From positions 43,368,901-43,432,900 of the forward strand of contig CM055096.1 in assembly GCA_029204225.1 (NCBI GenBank): 64,000 nt of DNA, written 5' to 3'. The notes beneath the pieces are model-generated. The model was given only the letters and a program-made list of their open reading frames with translations. It did no database searches and was not told the DNA's origin. The stretch is from Diphasiastrum complanatum (lineage: Eukaryota > Streptophyta > Lycopodiopsida > Lycopodiales > Lycopodiaceae). This document shows, one piece after another, positions 30,636 through 41,121 of this stretch (position 1 is its first letter; each line of letters opens with the position of its first letter). The position numbers were made by a program, and so were the translations under genes.

Positions 30636-30728
30636 GTGGTTGACCATACTCAAGAAACGTTTAACTTGTACGATCCTAGCACAAAGACAAAAATTGTTGG
30701 AGATATTGAACTTGTATTTAACATTCAG
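30636..30728 (+). CDS. PSD: Phosphatidylserine decarboxylase exon (end of C2 domain)
   Basis: Phase-0 exon of 31 codons between CTTGCAG and GTGAAT. It encodes VVDHTQETFNLYDPSTKTK then IVGDIELVFNIQ. This matches the last strands of the N-terminal C2 domain in plant PSD2/PSD3 (family pattern FDLLDPSS...VGSI). The enzyme decarboxylates phosphatidylserine to phosphatidylethanolamine in endomembranes; the C2 domain is thought to mediate Ca/lipid binding. Upstream exons are not found between 30,321 and 30,635, and lie left of the nested elements or outside the window. Confidence 0.82.
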
Positions 30729-30894
30729 GTGAATTTATGAAGTGTCTTACTACTGCGTACGTCAATATTAGATTATTCTGTCCATAGCACATGTGACACT
30801 TCCTCAATCATTTATCTCAAATAATAGCAATATGTCTATGTAGGTGACAAATTTTTTTCTCTCATAAATAATATGTTCTTTGTTGATGCTACAG

Positions 30895-30945
30895 GATCAA
30901 TTTGAGACTGAAAAGAGCTTTGCAAGAAGATTGCTCTCAATAGTG
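30895..30945 (+). CDS. PSD: Phosphatidylserine decarboxylase exon (C2 to EF-hand linker)
   Basis: Phase-0 exon of 17 codons: DQFETEKSFARRLLSIV. Plant PSD2/3 have TETEKSFAKR(L/F)LSIV at this point, directly before the first EF-hand. The acceptor is GCTACAG and the donor GTATGC. The following intron is 10,176 bp and holds the inverted gypsy element and hAT remnants. Confidence 0.85.
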
Positions 30946-32030
30946 GTATGCTTGTTTCCAATGTGATAACCATGATGTTGATGTCCTTTTTTATCTCCTA
31001 GAAATCTTTAAGTTGGCTTTATATTATCTCATAGACCTGGGCAAAATCGACAAGACACCACCTAATAAGAGTCAAGCAAGTTACTTGAATTTAAGTCTGA
31101 GTAGGGTATCTTCATGTTATTCTTTTGATTAGTTCTTACCTAGAATGCTTACATGCTTTTTGATTTTGACTTCAAGTAGTGCCTAGGAAATTTAAAGTTG
31201 TTAATGCAATTTTTTGAATGCCTACTTGCATTTTTTGATGAGTTTGAGTCTTTATATGTTGCTCATATCCAATCTTTTGACTGTTCAACGTTAAATTGGA
31301 CCCAATATCATGTGTATTCTATTATTGAGGGATGTTTCTGTCACGACATAATTTTGTGCATTCACAATATTGGAATCTTAGTCTAAGCTCCTACGTAAGA
31401 CCTATTACTTTCCTATTGGAGATTATTTTGGTTTTTAGTCATTTTCATGCTTGAAGATTCATTTGTATTTGCCTAGTATGAAGGACATCTTTTATGTGTG
31501 TACTCTTGTTCTTTATGTGCTAGGAACAAATGCTCTAGAGGCCAGACACTTAGATTCTTGAAACATTAGCCTATTTGTCATTTCTGTTTTTGGATGGGAT
31601 TCATGTATTTTCTACTTTGAATGGTTTTCGTGAGTGTTGCTTCCATTCACAGCCTGATGGGAAGTTTGAGGTCCTTAACCTCATATTGGAAGATTATTTG
31701 AGGTAGTTTGTTTCAACTTCAGGAGAATATTGTTAATATACACCTTTGCCTTGTAGAGATTAGCTATAATACCTTTGTCAATATAGGTACTTGTTTCTCG
31801 CTATTCAATTTTGTCCATTGTTATCTACTTGCTTTACTGGGCATCCCAATATTATGATATGATGTTATGATCATTGTATCATATAGTTTTGATGTTAGAG
31901 GCATTATATAGAAAAGCCAAAATCTTCTTTAGAAGATTTTAACATCACATGAAAAACAATATGAAGTGATACGTTGATCAAATGGTAATCCACAAAAAAC
32001 ACCATACCCACATCCTCTTACAAAGGAACC
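30946..32030. other. Host intron sequence without recognised element
   Basis: This is AT-rich intronic sequence directly after the second PSD exon. Only short ORFs occur and I recognise no repeat. Confidence 0.55.
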
Positions 32031-32035
32031 TAAGG

Positions 32036-32120
32036 AAGCGGATGGCGGACGCGGACGCGCGTCCGCGACCGGACGCGTCTGACTTTTTGCAAATTTTTTT
32101 TTTCAAAAAAAAAAAAAAAA
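32036..32120. repeat. GC-rich palindromes next to a poly(T)/poly(A) hairpin
   Basis: The stretch 32,040-32,080 contains overlapping palindromes GGACGCGCGTCC and GACGCGTC in an otherwise AT-rich intron. It is followed by AAATTTTTTTTTT and then about 18 A, able to fold back. It resembles the end of a small palindromic element, but no partner end is identified. Confidence 0.5.
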
Positions 32121-32719
32121 AAACAGGCACCTACCTACACTGTCCCCCATCCCAAAAGCAAAATAAAGGCAATTTATGGCCCCTGTTTTTCCCCCGGAAT
32201 TAATTATCAGAGGGTGTCTGGCACCCACCTGCCCCCTCCTGTTAAAAAATAGGAAAACGGTACCAAAAAAATTTGCAACAGACCTAACCACTAGGCCATG
32301 CCTCTCATAATTGAGATATTACTAAACAACCATGGCTAATGAGCAGTTCATAAATTATTACGGACCTTCATTGGGAACTAAGCTCCAAAAAAGTGGCAAA
32401 GAAAGATCTGAGAGTGGTTTCGAGTGAAGATGATGGTTTGTATGACAAACATATTACTGGTTTAGGGTTTAGGGGGCATCATTGACTGTCTCAAAGAAGT
32501 GAATGCTCACCAGAGGATTGGGGAGAGGTGAGCGCTCACTAGAAGAGTGACAAGCTCTCAGGACCAGAAGTCTCTGGGGGAAATTAGGGCTCACCAGAAG
32601 AGTGACAAGCTCTCAAGACAGGAAATCACAAGACCGACACACTACTATGTCTAAGACTTATATGATGAGATCGGTTCCCCCCCGGATGAACTTCAACAAC
32701 TTACTAACTACTTATGCAA

Positions 32720-32880
32720 AATTGACATGGGAGCCTATTGATGTCTTTTATCATACACCATCACTTGCGGATCAGGATCGTGCTCTTGCTGCACTTGTTG
32801 ATTCCTCTACATCAGATGCTGCTCTAGTTGTTGATGCACCAGGGCTTGCTAATGTTTGATCCAGTTTCTTTTCGGCATGA
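32720..32880 (+). pseudogene. Gypsy pol C-terminal fragment, + strand
   Basis: It encodes TWEPIDVFYHTPSLADQDRA and LAALVDSSTSDAALVVDAPG. This is the same C-terminal sequence found on the minus strand at 33,705-33,810 in the split gypsy element. It ends with a stop at about 32,858. It is a separate, oppositely oriented remnant of that family. The following 300 bp (32,881-33,183) are unrecognised. Confidence 0.75.
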
Positions 32881-33183
32881 CGGGGGCTCTGAAACATCCT
32901 CTCAATTGGGAAGATCAACATCTCAAGAAGGACCAGTTGTGACTCCACTTCTAGAATTGCATAAGAACAAGCAAACAATAGAGTTCTATAAAAAAATAGT
33001 GTTCTAGACAACGTTCTACTATCCAGAACACTCCTATTTCAGAACGAGCGTTCTGAAACAGGATACCCCCGGAATCCGTTTCGGGGCAACATTGGTACCT
33101 TCAAGCAAAGCTTCTCCATGGAGACGCGTCATCAAAAAAAATTTAGCACAATATGGCAGCATCCTATTGATCATATGTCAGAG

Positions 33184-33626
33184 AGTTACGAATAAAGCCA
33201 CAGTTGATCTAAAGCTAAGCTATGAAAGCATCACATAAGCAAGACTTAAGCTATGAAAGCAGCACATAAGCAAGACTTAACCCTAAAAAGCAGGAAAGAG
33301 AGAGATTAAGGAGACTAAAGAGAGAGATCAATATCATCAGCTGAATAACAAATGACACAGTTTCCCTACTTATAGCCAAGAGGAAGCCCTAAAAGGAAGC
33401 TTCCGGTGGCTAGGGCCCAACTGGGAGGGAAAATAGTGCGCCCTCCAAGAAGGTCCCCACTCTCCAGTAATATTGTTAAATGGCCTAATAATGAATAATA
33501 AGGCCAAAGGCCAACCATATAGTCTAAGTGTCACTAATGAATAAAAAAGGGCCCAAGGCCTGCTTATGCATAAAGTAAAGTAAATGTATATGGACGCGGC
33601 GAATGTAATGAGCCGAGTCCATAACT
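33184..33626 (-). repeat. Gypsy-AG 3' LTR
   Basis: The LTR is 443 bp. In element orientation it begins AGTTATGGACTCGG and ends TTCGTAACT, so its termini are the inverted pair AGTTA...TAACT instead of TG...CA. Its flank in element sense is CTCTG. The LTR differs from 36,191-36,646 by about 2 percent plus a 13-15 bp repeat difference. Confidence 0.85.
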
Positions 33627-33639
33627 CTCCCTGGCACAA

Positions 33640-34200
33640 AAGAAAAAGACCCAACTGCCAAAAAGAAACCGGATCAAGTAGCAGCAAGCCCTGGTGCATC
33701 AACAGCTAGAGCAACATCTGATGTAGAGGAATCAACAAGTGCAGCAAGAGCACGAGCCTGATCCGCAAGTGATGGTGTATGATAAAAGACATCAATAGGC
33801 TCCCATGTGGCCTCCTCAATAGGACGGCCAATCTGCCGGCGGCGTCGACTATGGTATAGACGAACCTGTAATATAGCAGCAGGTAAAAATGGAAATAATT
33901 CTGGAGCAGTAGGAAACTCAGCATCACAAGGAGCGTCATCCTCAATAGCAGCACGTAATAAACTGACATGGAATACATCACAGGCGCGTGTGGAAGCAGG
34001 AAGCTATAAGCGATATGTAACTGGACTAAGAACCTCCAAAATGCGATAAGGCCCATAATAACGTGGTGCAAGCTTCTCAGTAGAAGCATGGCCCTGGACA
34101 AAATGATGACGTGCAAACCATAGGCGTAGATAAACCATATCTCCAAGCTGAAACTCAACATGGCGGCGGTGACGATCAACTGAGGTCTGATAACGGCTGC
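33640..34200 (-). pseudogene. Gypsy-AG integrase C-terminal domain and pol end
   Basis: The minus-strand frame carries TSVDRHRRHVEFQLGDMVYL, STEKLAPRYYGPYRILEVLS, then in the next frame CDVFHVSLLR and the end with TWEPIDVFYHTPSLADQ. These are the integrase C-terminal (GPY/F-type) sequences of gypsy elements. A stop or frameshift lies at about 34,003. The catalytic D,D-35-E core is not found upstream. Confidence 0.8.
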
Positions 34201-35668
34201 TGAACATGCTGTAAATGAGAATTGGCCCGGGTAATAAGCTCTCGAGCACCAAGGTATCCAAAAAGCTCGAGAAGGTAGAACAATCCATCATAGGATACAC
34301 CAAAAATGGATGGAGAATCGGATGACCCATCGGAACTGGCCGCAAGTGTAATCCCAAAGTACACACCAGGCGCACAAGTGAGGAATAGAAGAAATGCACT
34401 GGAACGAGGAACAGGATCCGCAACATCAGTAGCAAGCATCGGAGCAATATCCACGTGTAGCTGGGAATGAATATCAAAGCACATATGAGCAACATTGAAG
34501 TATATGGCGGCAACATTCCCAAAAACTATCCAAGAGAGGAGAAGGAATTCTCTCAAGGTACCCTGATGATCTCGGAACACCAGAACAAAGTGGCAACTCA
34601 GCATCGGAGACCAAGCGATATGGAGCAACCTGAAATGACAGGGAACCTGAAGATCACCCAGACAAACAGTAGCTGGAACGGAGGCAATAACCCAAGCCAA
34701 CAGGATATGCCAAGCCTGACAATGAGCAACAATCAAGGAACAGATGGAGAGCCACATGCATAATCATAGAGATATCCGCACCATAGGCGATCAGTAATAT
34801 GGAAAAACCAGCACCAATCAACAGGTCCAAATGAAAACCAAGCTATATGTAATAACCAGAAATGCCATATATCCATAGCTGAAAATGAAGCAGTAATGTA
34901 AGCAATAGGTCCAAATGAAATCCAAGCGATACGTAATAACCAGGAATGCCAAATATCAAGAGGTAATAAGGAATCAGTCGCATGAACCCAAAAGTGTATA
35001 CCATCGGCATGGACTGCAGCAAACCTATATGTAGAAACACCAGGAGACGGAAGGATGTCCGTGTACTCATCTAGAAAGATCCCAGCATATAAATACCCTA
35101 GATAAGTAATAGTGACCATCTGGCAAATATCCTCGGATGAAAAATGTGTAACAGTAAGGGCCAAAGGCGCATGAATCATGTCAGGAACCGTAGAAATATC
35201 ATGAGGCAGATCACAAACCTCAAGCAGAGATCCATGGAGTAAAGCGAAAGAAGATACAACCTGATCACCAATAGCGAGGGAACTATCAAACGTGGACCCA
35301 TGAAGAACCCCATAGAAATCAGCAGGAACATCGGCCATAAGAGACTCAAGAGATGGAGATATAGAGACCAATGGAGAAGATGCTGCACCAACCACCGAAC
35401 CAGGAGGGCAATTTGAAGTATGCGCAAAAGCAATAGTAGAAATACCACCAAGGTATACGGCCTCAATGTCAATGAAACCAAGAATGACCACTGAATACGA
35501 TATCTGTGAATCAAGCCATATAGGCGCAAGGCACACAACAACAACCTGTAAATCTGAAGCAGCATCAACCTGAGGAAGAGGACCCACGGATGGTGAAAGT
35601 GAAGCAGCAACTGATGTACTCTGAATGGAAAGAAGAGCTGCATCGTCAGCCTTTGGCAAGCTACGCAT
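34176..35668 (-). pseudogene. Gypsy-AG unusual internal region without RT signature
   Basis: About 1.5 kb lies between protease and integrase C-terminus. It holds a 311-residue frame (34,733-35,668) and a 193-residue frame (34,176-34,757), rich in Leu, Ile, Trp and Ser. None of the gypsy RT or RNase H motifs (YRALN, LDD, DAS) is visible. Two 84-bp-spaced copies of a short segment (34,823 and 34,907; residues IWHSWLLRIAWISFGP and IWHFWLLHIAWFSFGP) occur. The segment with GVYFGITLAASSDGSSDSPS recurs in another copy at 57,980-58,060, so the replacement is shared by the family. I do not know what, if anything, it encodes. Confidence 0.55.
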
Positions 35669-35701
35669 AAACTACTTCCCGGTAACCAACTGGAAGTCTC
35701 C

Positions 35702-36000
35702 CTAAGAATCAATGCCAACAAGTGAGTGTGTAACTGCATCAACTACAAATGTCGATGTCTGCTCTGTCAAGTCCAGTGTAACGGCTCCAAGAGATGCAAA
35801 CCAATCAGCACCAATGATAAGATCATAACGCTCCATCGGAATAATGTAAAGATCTGCCTGTCCAAAAAAATCTCCAATGCGGTATGGTAAACACTGAAAC
35901 ATCTGAGAACTAGGAAAAGAATGGGAACTGGCAACCTCAATTGTGAGAGGCTATGAAGCAGGAATAGGTGAAGCACGTATCCGACGAGTGATATAACTAC
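35702..36000 (-). pseudogene. Gypsy-AG protease C-terminal half
   Basis: It encodes SYITRRIRASPIPAS-like sequence, then FFGQADLYIIPMERYDLIIG and ADWFASLGAVTLDL. This is the second half of a retropepsin, with the conserved (I/L)IG-ADW segment. The active-site half is on the other side of the inversion, at 38,600-38,645. Confidence 0.82.
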
Positions 36001-36190
36001 TAATACACAGATAAACTGTGTTGTAATGCTTGTAGTTCAAATCATTGGACTGATTCTTGAACCCCAATTGACTCCAAACTTCACATTATCGTGTCTCTTA
36101 CAATTAGCCATAGATATCGTAAGTATCTTGGCTTGAACATGTTATTAGTGTGCCCGGTCTCAAAAATATCAATGGACAAAAACAACTATG
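36001..36190. other. Former 5' flank of Gypsy-AG, carried by the inversion
   Basis: These 190 bp lie between the protease cut and the + strand LTR. Under the inversion model they are host sequence that originally preceded the 5' LTR. The last five bases, CTATG, match the flank of the 3' LTR (CTCTG) at four of five positions, as expected for a slightly decayed target duplication. Confidence 0.6.
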
Positions 36191-36646
36191 AGTTATGGAC
36201 TCGGCTCATTACATTCGCCGCGTCCATTTACATTTACTTTACTTTATGCATAAGCAGGCCTTGGGCCCTTTTTTATTCATTACTTACACTTAGACTATAT
36301 GGTTGGCCTTTGGCCTTATTATTCATTATTAGGCCATTTGGACATATTACTGGAGAGTGGGGGCCTTCTTGGAGGGCGCACTATTTTCCCTCCCAGTTGG
36401 GCCCTAGCCACCGGAAGCTTCCTTTTAGGGCTTCCTCTTGGCTATAAGTAGGGAAACTGTGTCATTTGTTATTCAGCTGATGATATTGATCTCTCTCTTT
36501 AGTCTCCTTAATCTCTCTCTTTCCTGCTTTCTAGGGTTAAGTCTTGCTTATGTGCTGCTTTCATAGCTTGCTTTCATAGCTTAAGTCTTGCTTATGTGAT
36601 GCTTTCATAGCTTAGCTTTAGATCAGCTGTGGCTTTATTCGTAACT
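36191..36646 (+). repeat. Gypsy-AG 5' LTR
   Basis: This LTR of 456 bp, AGTTATGG...CGTAACT, is immediately followed by the PBS, which fixes the non-canonical 3' end CT. It contains a TATA-like GGCTATAAGTAGGG at about 36,438 and CT-rich stretches after it, a plausible promoter and 5' transcript region. Confidence 0.87.
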
Positions 36647-37291
36647 TGGTATCAGAGCACTTTCCTGATTGCTAAATTTCAGATCGGATTTTTTGATTGG
36701 GTGCCCAATTTCGTTGCTGATTTTTCTCTCTTTGCTGAGGGCTTTCGTCTCTTTGCTTCAGCAACATTCAGCACAGTTTGGAGGAGGACCAGCTCCTATC
36801 AAAGCATTTTCCTTGGCGGAGCTTTAGCAGATAGTTAGCGGAAGTACTTCTGCTAAATTTGGCGGCCGGAAATTTTTTTTTTTTTTTTTGGTAGATTATT
36901 TCCGGCGCCCAAGTTCCAACCCTCTATCACCCATTTCCAGCTTGTTTGCAGGCTCTCCAGCGCCCAATTCTCTCATCTCTTTCATCCGTTCCTCCTCCCA
37001 TTTTCAGCCCTCTCACTTTTGTTTGCAGGCTGTCCAGCCGCTTCATACTTGTCACTTTCGTCCGTTTTTGTCTCCGTTTGCAGCCATTTTTCACACCTTG
37101 TTTGCAGGCTGTCCATCGCCCATCCTCAACCAAATTTCACGAAATTTCGACTCCGTTTGATACTCCAATTTGTCACTTGCCTCCTGGCTGTCCAGCGCAT
37201 TTTCACAGCCTTCATTTTCACTTTTTTCATTTGCTGATTTGCTGTCCTTTCTTAGTTGTGATAAAGTGGTTTTAATAGACTAATTTGGGGT

Positions 37292-38645
37292 GATGACAAG
37301 AGTCCGCTCTCTCAAGTTTTCGTCTATTCCTTCCACTATCATTATGGCACATTCACCTACCCCGAGTGAGACTACTTAGGAAACCTTATCCACTCAGTTT
37401 CGTCGCATGGATGAGACCCTTTCTGACCTCGTTCTTCGTTTCGATACCGTTATGACCGGCTTTGCTACTATGCAGTCACAGATTGATTCTTTACAGCCTC
37501 ATGGTTCTGGTAAAGCTCATGTTTTTCCTTCATTTGGGACTCCCCCTCCATTTGGATTTCCATCTTCCTCTGCTAGTCAGCCTGGTGGTGGACCGATCAT
37601 TCCACCTAACCCATCTCCTGGTTTCTTTTCACGTCCCCCACTTCCTGAGCCACACTTTGCTCGAGACTTTCGTGATAGGGTACAGCTTGCTACCTATTCC
37701 GGTTCTTCTGACGGGAACTTATTAGAGAATTGGTTTGCTAAGCTTGAGACATTTTCAGATCTACCCTAAGACTGATCCTCAGAAGATCCAGTTGGCTGCT
37801 TTACATTTAGATGGACGTGCCGCCACGTGGTGGCGAGTTTATAGAGCTGATCCTGATCGGAAAGGGCTCCATTTATGGCATACTTTTCGCCGTGACCTCC
37901 GTCATGCTATGATTGACCCTCAATGGCTCGACCGCCAACGTGATACATTCTGTAGTCTCACTCAGACTAGTGATCTTGCTTCTTATATAGATCAGTTTAT
38001 GGAGTTTTCTTATCTTTTCATAGATCTACAGCCCACTGAGCTTATTTCTCGTTGGGCTTCGTGGTGCTTTACGTTATGATGTTTCTTCCTTCCGTCCTCC
38101 CACACTTGTTGAGGCGATGTCTCTTGCCAATACTTTACAGCATAAGTACTCTGACACTCTTCCTTCCCGCTTCTCCCGACCCCATCCTTCTGCTTCATCT
38201 TTTCCCGCTGCGTCCACCCCTACACCTGCCCCTTCTGTTCTAGCTCTCTCCATTGTCCCTCCGACTCCTCGTCCTCCGACTCCTCGACCTGCTTTTGTCC
38301 GACGTTACACGTCTGCAGAGTTCGCTGACCTTCAGCAGCAGCGTGTTTGCTTTTGTTGTAAGAGTCCTGACCGTTTTGCCCGTGATTGCCGTCAGCCTCT
38401 CCCTACTACTGCTGTTTTTTACCATGAGGGCACTACTCCAGATGATTCCGATATCTACATTCATATTTCTGATGAGCCTGACCTATCCTCTAAGCCTTCC
38501 ACTGATTTACTTCCTGCTACTTGCCATGCTCAGCTTGCCTATGCTACTTGGACAGGGTGTCTTGGTCCTCGCTCCATTCGGTTACGTGTACATATTACAG
38601 GTCGTAAGTATATTGCTTTAGTTGATACTGGCAGCACTCATTTAA
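37292..38645 (+). pseudogene. gag: Gypsy-AG gag and protease active site
   Basis: It starts at about 37,292 (MTRVRSLKF) with a TAG at about 37,378, then MDETLSDLVLRFDTVMTGF and a Pro/Gly-rich stretch. The gag core is YSGSSDGNLLENWFAKLETF, continuing in another frame with AALHLDGRAATWWRVY and FRRDLRHAMIDPQWLDRQRD. A Pro-rich linker leads to the zinc knuckle CFCCKSPDRFARDC (CX2CX4-5HX4C-like, with F for H). Protease follows with IALVDTGSTH (catalytic DTG) and stops there. Frameshifts occur at about 37,745 and 38,080. The absence of the knuckle His is notable. Confidence 0.85.
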
Positions 38646-39088
38646 AATTCATGGTGGTCCATACAACTGGCACGGTACATATTTCGTTACAACCAACATC
38701 CTTTTCATATGCAGGGCCTGGGACATCCATCACAATGATTTCCCTTGGCATTTTTATTCATCCATAAAGCTTGGTAAATTTCACATCATCTTTAGCAAAT
38801 CTCTCATATTGCAACTATTATTTGGCATTTATTGTTCTATGACAGATGCACATTGAGCGTATGCATTTTTACGATATACGTATAGCAATATGTATAGCAG
38901 TGTCTTCAACGAATACACTTCCACAATTTTATATTTGCAGCATTTACAAGAAATACTTCCATTTATGGCCACATTGGGAACGATGCTTTTGTTCATCAAG
39001 AAGTATTATGAAAATATAGGTTATTAAGATTATGGTATGTTATGAGGATCTGTGTTTGTCTATGACTCTGTAGTTTATTGACAATCCC
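38646..39088. other. Intron sequence without recognised element
   Basis: This is AT-rich sequence beyond the right inversion breakpoint. No coding signal or repeat is recognised. A TACGTATA-like palindromic word occurs near 38,878. Confidence 0.5.
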
Positions 39089-39990
39089 TTAATTGAGGGG
39101 TGCTCGTGGAATGGTGGCGTCCGTGTTGAGCGTGCAGTAGTCAGGGTTCACTTGCAGCCATGACAGATATTGAGCCACCATACCAGGTTCATTGTAGAGC
39201 TTATAAAATACCAGAAAACTGGCAATGACGAAAAACATATATAAGGCACAGTTGTAGCGAATTGCGATTTGCTGGATTCGCTGCAAAGAATCGTTGCTAG
39301 AATCACAAAAAAAAAAGATCCAGAATATAGCAATTTTTGGCCGCCTCCTCGCGGGCTCCTCGCGGGCAAAACCGTGCTACTAGAGAAGGCAAATTTTTTT
39401 TGGATGAGCTGTACGCGTTGGATCTTGGTGTGTGGATAGTCGACAGGCATTTACTCGGCGATACAGAGGTGGTGTGCACAGTGCCAGGGGGATTTGAGCT
39501 TCGTGGAGAGTGAAACGACCAGTTTTTGATATTTGGTAAGTGTAGACTTGATTTTTTGCAAGTGTTGACATTGAGCTATAGGCAACCAAATCGAGCGTAG
39601 TTTGGCTCTAGACCACCTTTCTTCATGCCCACGGTGATTCCTACGGCGTCAGTTTCAGCTGTTACGGCATGCCTAGCGAGAGTTGAACACCACATTCCAA
39701 ATACCCATATTGCCCAAATTTAAAGAAAAAAAAAACGGTTCTGCACGATTCTGGAATTTTTCCGAATCGCGATTCGGACCGCGATTCAGAATCGTGGTGC
39801 AACTATGATGTAAGGTAAGCAAGGGTAGGGCAAACAAACCTCCAGCAGGCCTTTGTCTCTGCCGTATCGTGGTAGCATCTGTGCATTGCTGGACACATAC
39901 ACGAGCCGTTTGCATTGCTCAATCGATAGCCGGTTCCTCTTCTTCGTGTGTTGCATGGACCAGTTGCTCAAGATCGGAACGTGCATGTAT
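39089..39990 (-). pseudogene. Decayed hAT transposase 3' end, split by a hAT derivative
   Basis: On the minus strand, 39,840-39,990 encodes NWSMQHTKKRNRLSIEQCKR then LVYVSSNAQML, matching exon 5 of the large hAT (NWSTW...KRNRLSIEQC). It ends GAG at a GTTTGT donor, the same exon end. The last exon starts near 39,151 with VNPDYCTLNTDATIPRAP, matching VDPDTCLVDS. The element 39,247-39,807 sits in the intron between them. This is a second, older member of the same hAT lineage. Confidence 0.78.
39247..39807 (+). mobile_element. Non-autonomous hAT deletion derivative (561 bp)
   Basis: The ends CACAGTTGTAGCGAATTGCG and GGTGCAACTATG match the termini of the large hAT. The 8-bp target duplication is ATATAAGG (39,239-39,246) and ATGTAAGG (39,808-39,815), with 7 of 8 bases matching. 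Its first 450-460 bp are collinear with hAT positions 18,830-19,294 and its last 100-110 bp with the hAT right end from about 30,170; the junction is at about 39,705. It lacks all coding sequence and could move only with a transposase in trans, as Ds does with Ac. Confidence 0.92.
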
Positions 39991-41121
39991 GATCCTAGGG
40001 TATCCCATACCAAGCCATCACAATGACCTGGCGTTAATGTAAAAATAGCAATATGCTTCCATTATTCCACCTTGAGAGAAATAGAGTGCTCGAAGAAAAG
40101 TCATATACCAACTGTGCAATTCCAAGTTATCCAAGGGACCTTTATGATCATACATGCATAAAAAGCAGATGACATGCCCTATATACCTTACATTAAGTGT
40201 TCCTATGCATTAAACTCATCAACATTATACATCATCGAAATACATTATTACGACAAATCGTACATCAGTACACAATCATGCTACAAAACAGACTAATTTC
40301 AAGGTTTTCTATCTCAAATGCATAGGTTGTAAAATCAACCTCGACGTGCCTTGGAAAGTGTTTTGATACCATGTTATGAACCCAATCACAAAAGACCATA
40401 AAAGACGAAGCAAATAGCATCCTCCAACTAAGAATTTTGAAAGAACATAACACAGTCAATATCTCCTACAAGGAGAAACAATGAGTCTTTTACAAGGAAT
40501 TGAGAGATTCACCAAAACGTAAGCTACAAAATGAATGCCATTACTTCCTATTCATATTCTACTAATATGAGGGTTGAATTCCTAATTTGAAAAGGAAAAA
40601 GTAAGGGCAACAAGGCCCCATCTCAAGAGACCCAATTTTCCCTATGAATATAAGCAACGTTTTTGGCATATATTTGTAAACTTCTAGATGACGAATATCC
40701 CTTCAATTTTGTAAGTTTGATAGTCTCCTCTTTGGTAGGATGTGAATGGAAACCAATTTTTAAGTTAGTCTGATGACTTGGATAACCTAAGCCTCCACTT
40801 TCATGATCTACTTGTATGCTTACTATATTGGATAAAGTTGATCTTGAGCTTTCTTTTTGGATAAGCAACAATATAAAATTTTCCTCCAATCGCTCTATCC
40901 ATCCTCACTAGTTGTTCTTGAAACAATATTGTGTACTTTGAGTTTTAAATCTTCTCAATCTTTCCATTTTAGTGGTGATGTCATACCTTGTGGTCTTCTA
41001 GTCTTTCAATAGAGAGCTTTTTCATTGAATATAGGGCTTTTGTGAAAAATATTAAGATATTGAGAGTTTACGAATCTTTTAAAAAGCTAAGCTTTTTGTT
41101 TTTCTTGGATTATGAAACAAG
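39991..41121. other. Intron sequence with a possible copia 5' LTR edge
   Basis: This is mostly unrecognised. At 40,360-40,372 the minus strand reads ATAACATGGTATCAAAAC, which has the look of an LTR end followed by a tRNA-Met PBS, so a copia LTR may start at 40,372 (TGTTATGAACCC) and run right. I could not find its other end or any internal coding region, so this is weak. Confidence 0.35.

Larger units (their letters stand above)
33184..36000 (-). mobile_element. Gypsy-AG, 3' part (protease C-half to 3' LTR), minus strand
   Basis: This is the 3' part of a gypsy-type element whose 5' part lies next to it in opposite orientation (36,191-38,645). The 3' LTR is 33,184-33,626. On the minus strand the order is the protease C-half (GADWFASLGAVTLDL, 35,702-35,976), a long region without recognisable RT (34,176-35,668), the integrase C-terminus (34,004-34,200) and the pol end. 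It is cut just after the protease active site at about 36,000, where the + strand part ends just after the DTGSTH active site. Together they make one element whose 5' half has been inverted. Confidence 0.8.
36191..38645 (+). mobile_element. Gypsy-AG, 5' part (5' LTR, gag, protease N-half), inverted
   Basis: The 5' LTR 36,191-36,646 is followed directly by the PBS TGGTATCAGAGC. A leader of about 640 bp contains an A/T-tract and four or five copies of TTTGCAGGCTGTCCA-like words. Gag and the protease active site follow. Homology ends right after DTGSTH at about 38,640. The minus-strand neighbour starts at the next protease residues. Confidence 0.85.

Noticed and set aside
33184-36646. A giant hairpin formed by opposite-oriented LTRs
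   Set aside because: Not a designed palindrome: it is explained by inversion of the 5' half of one gypsy element.
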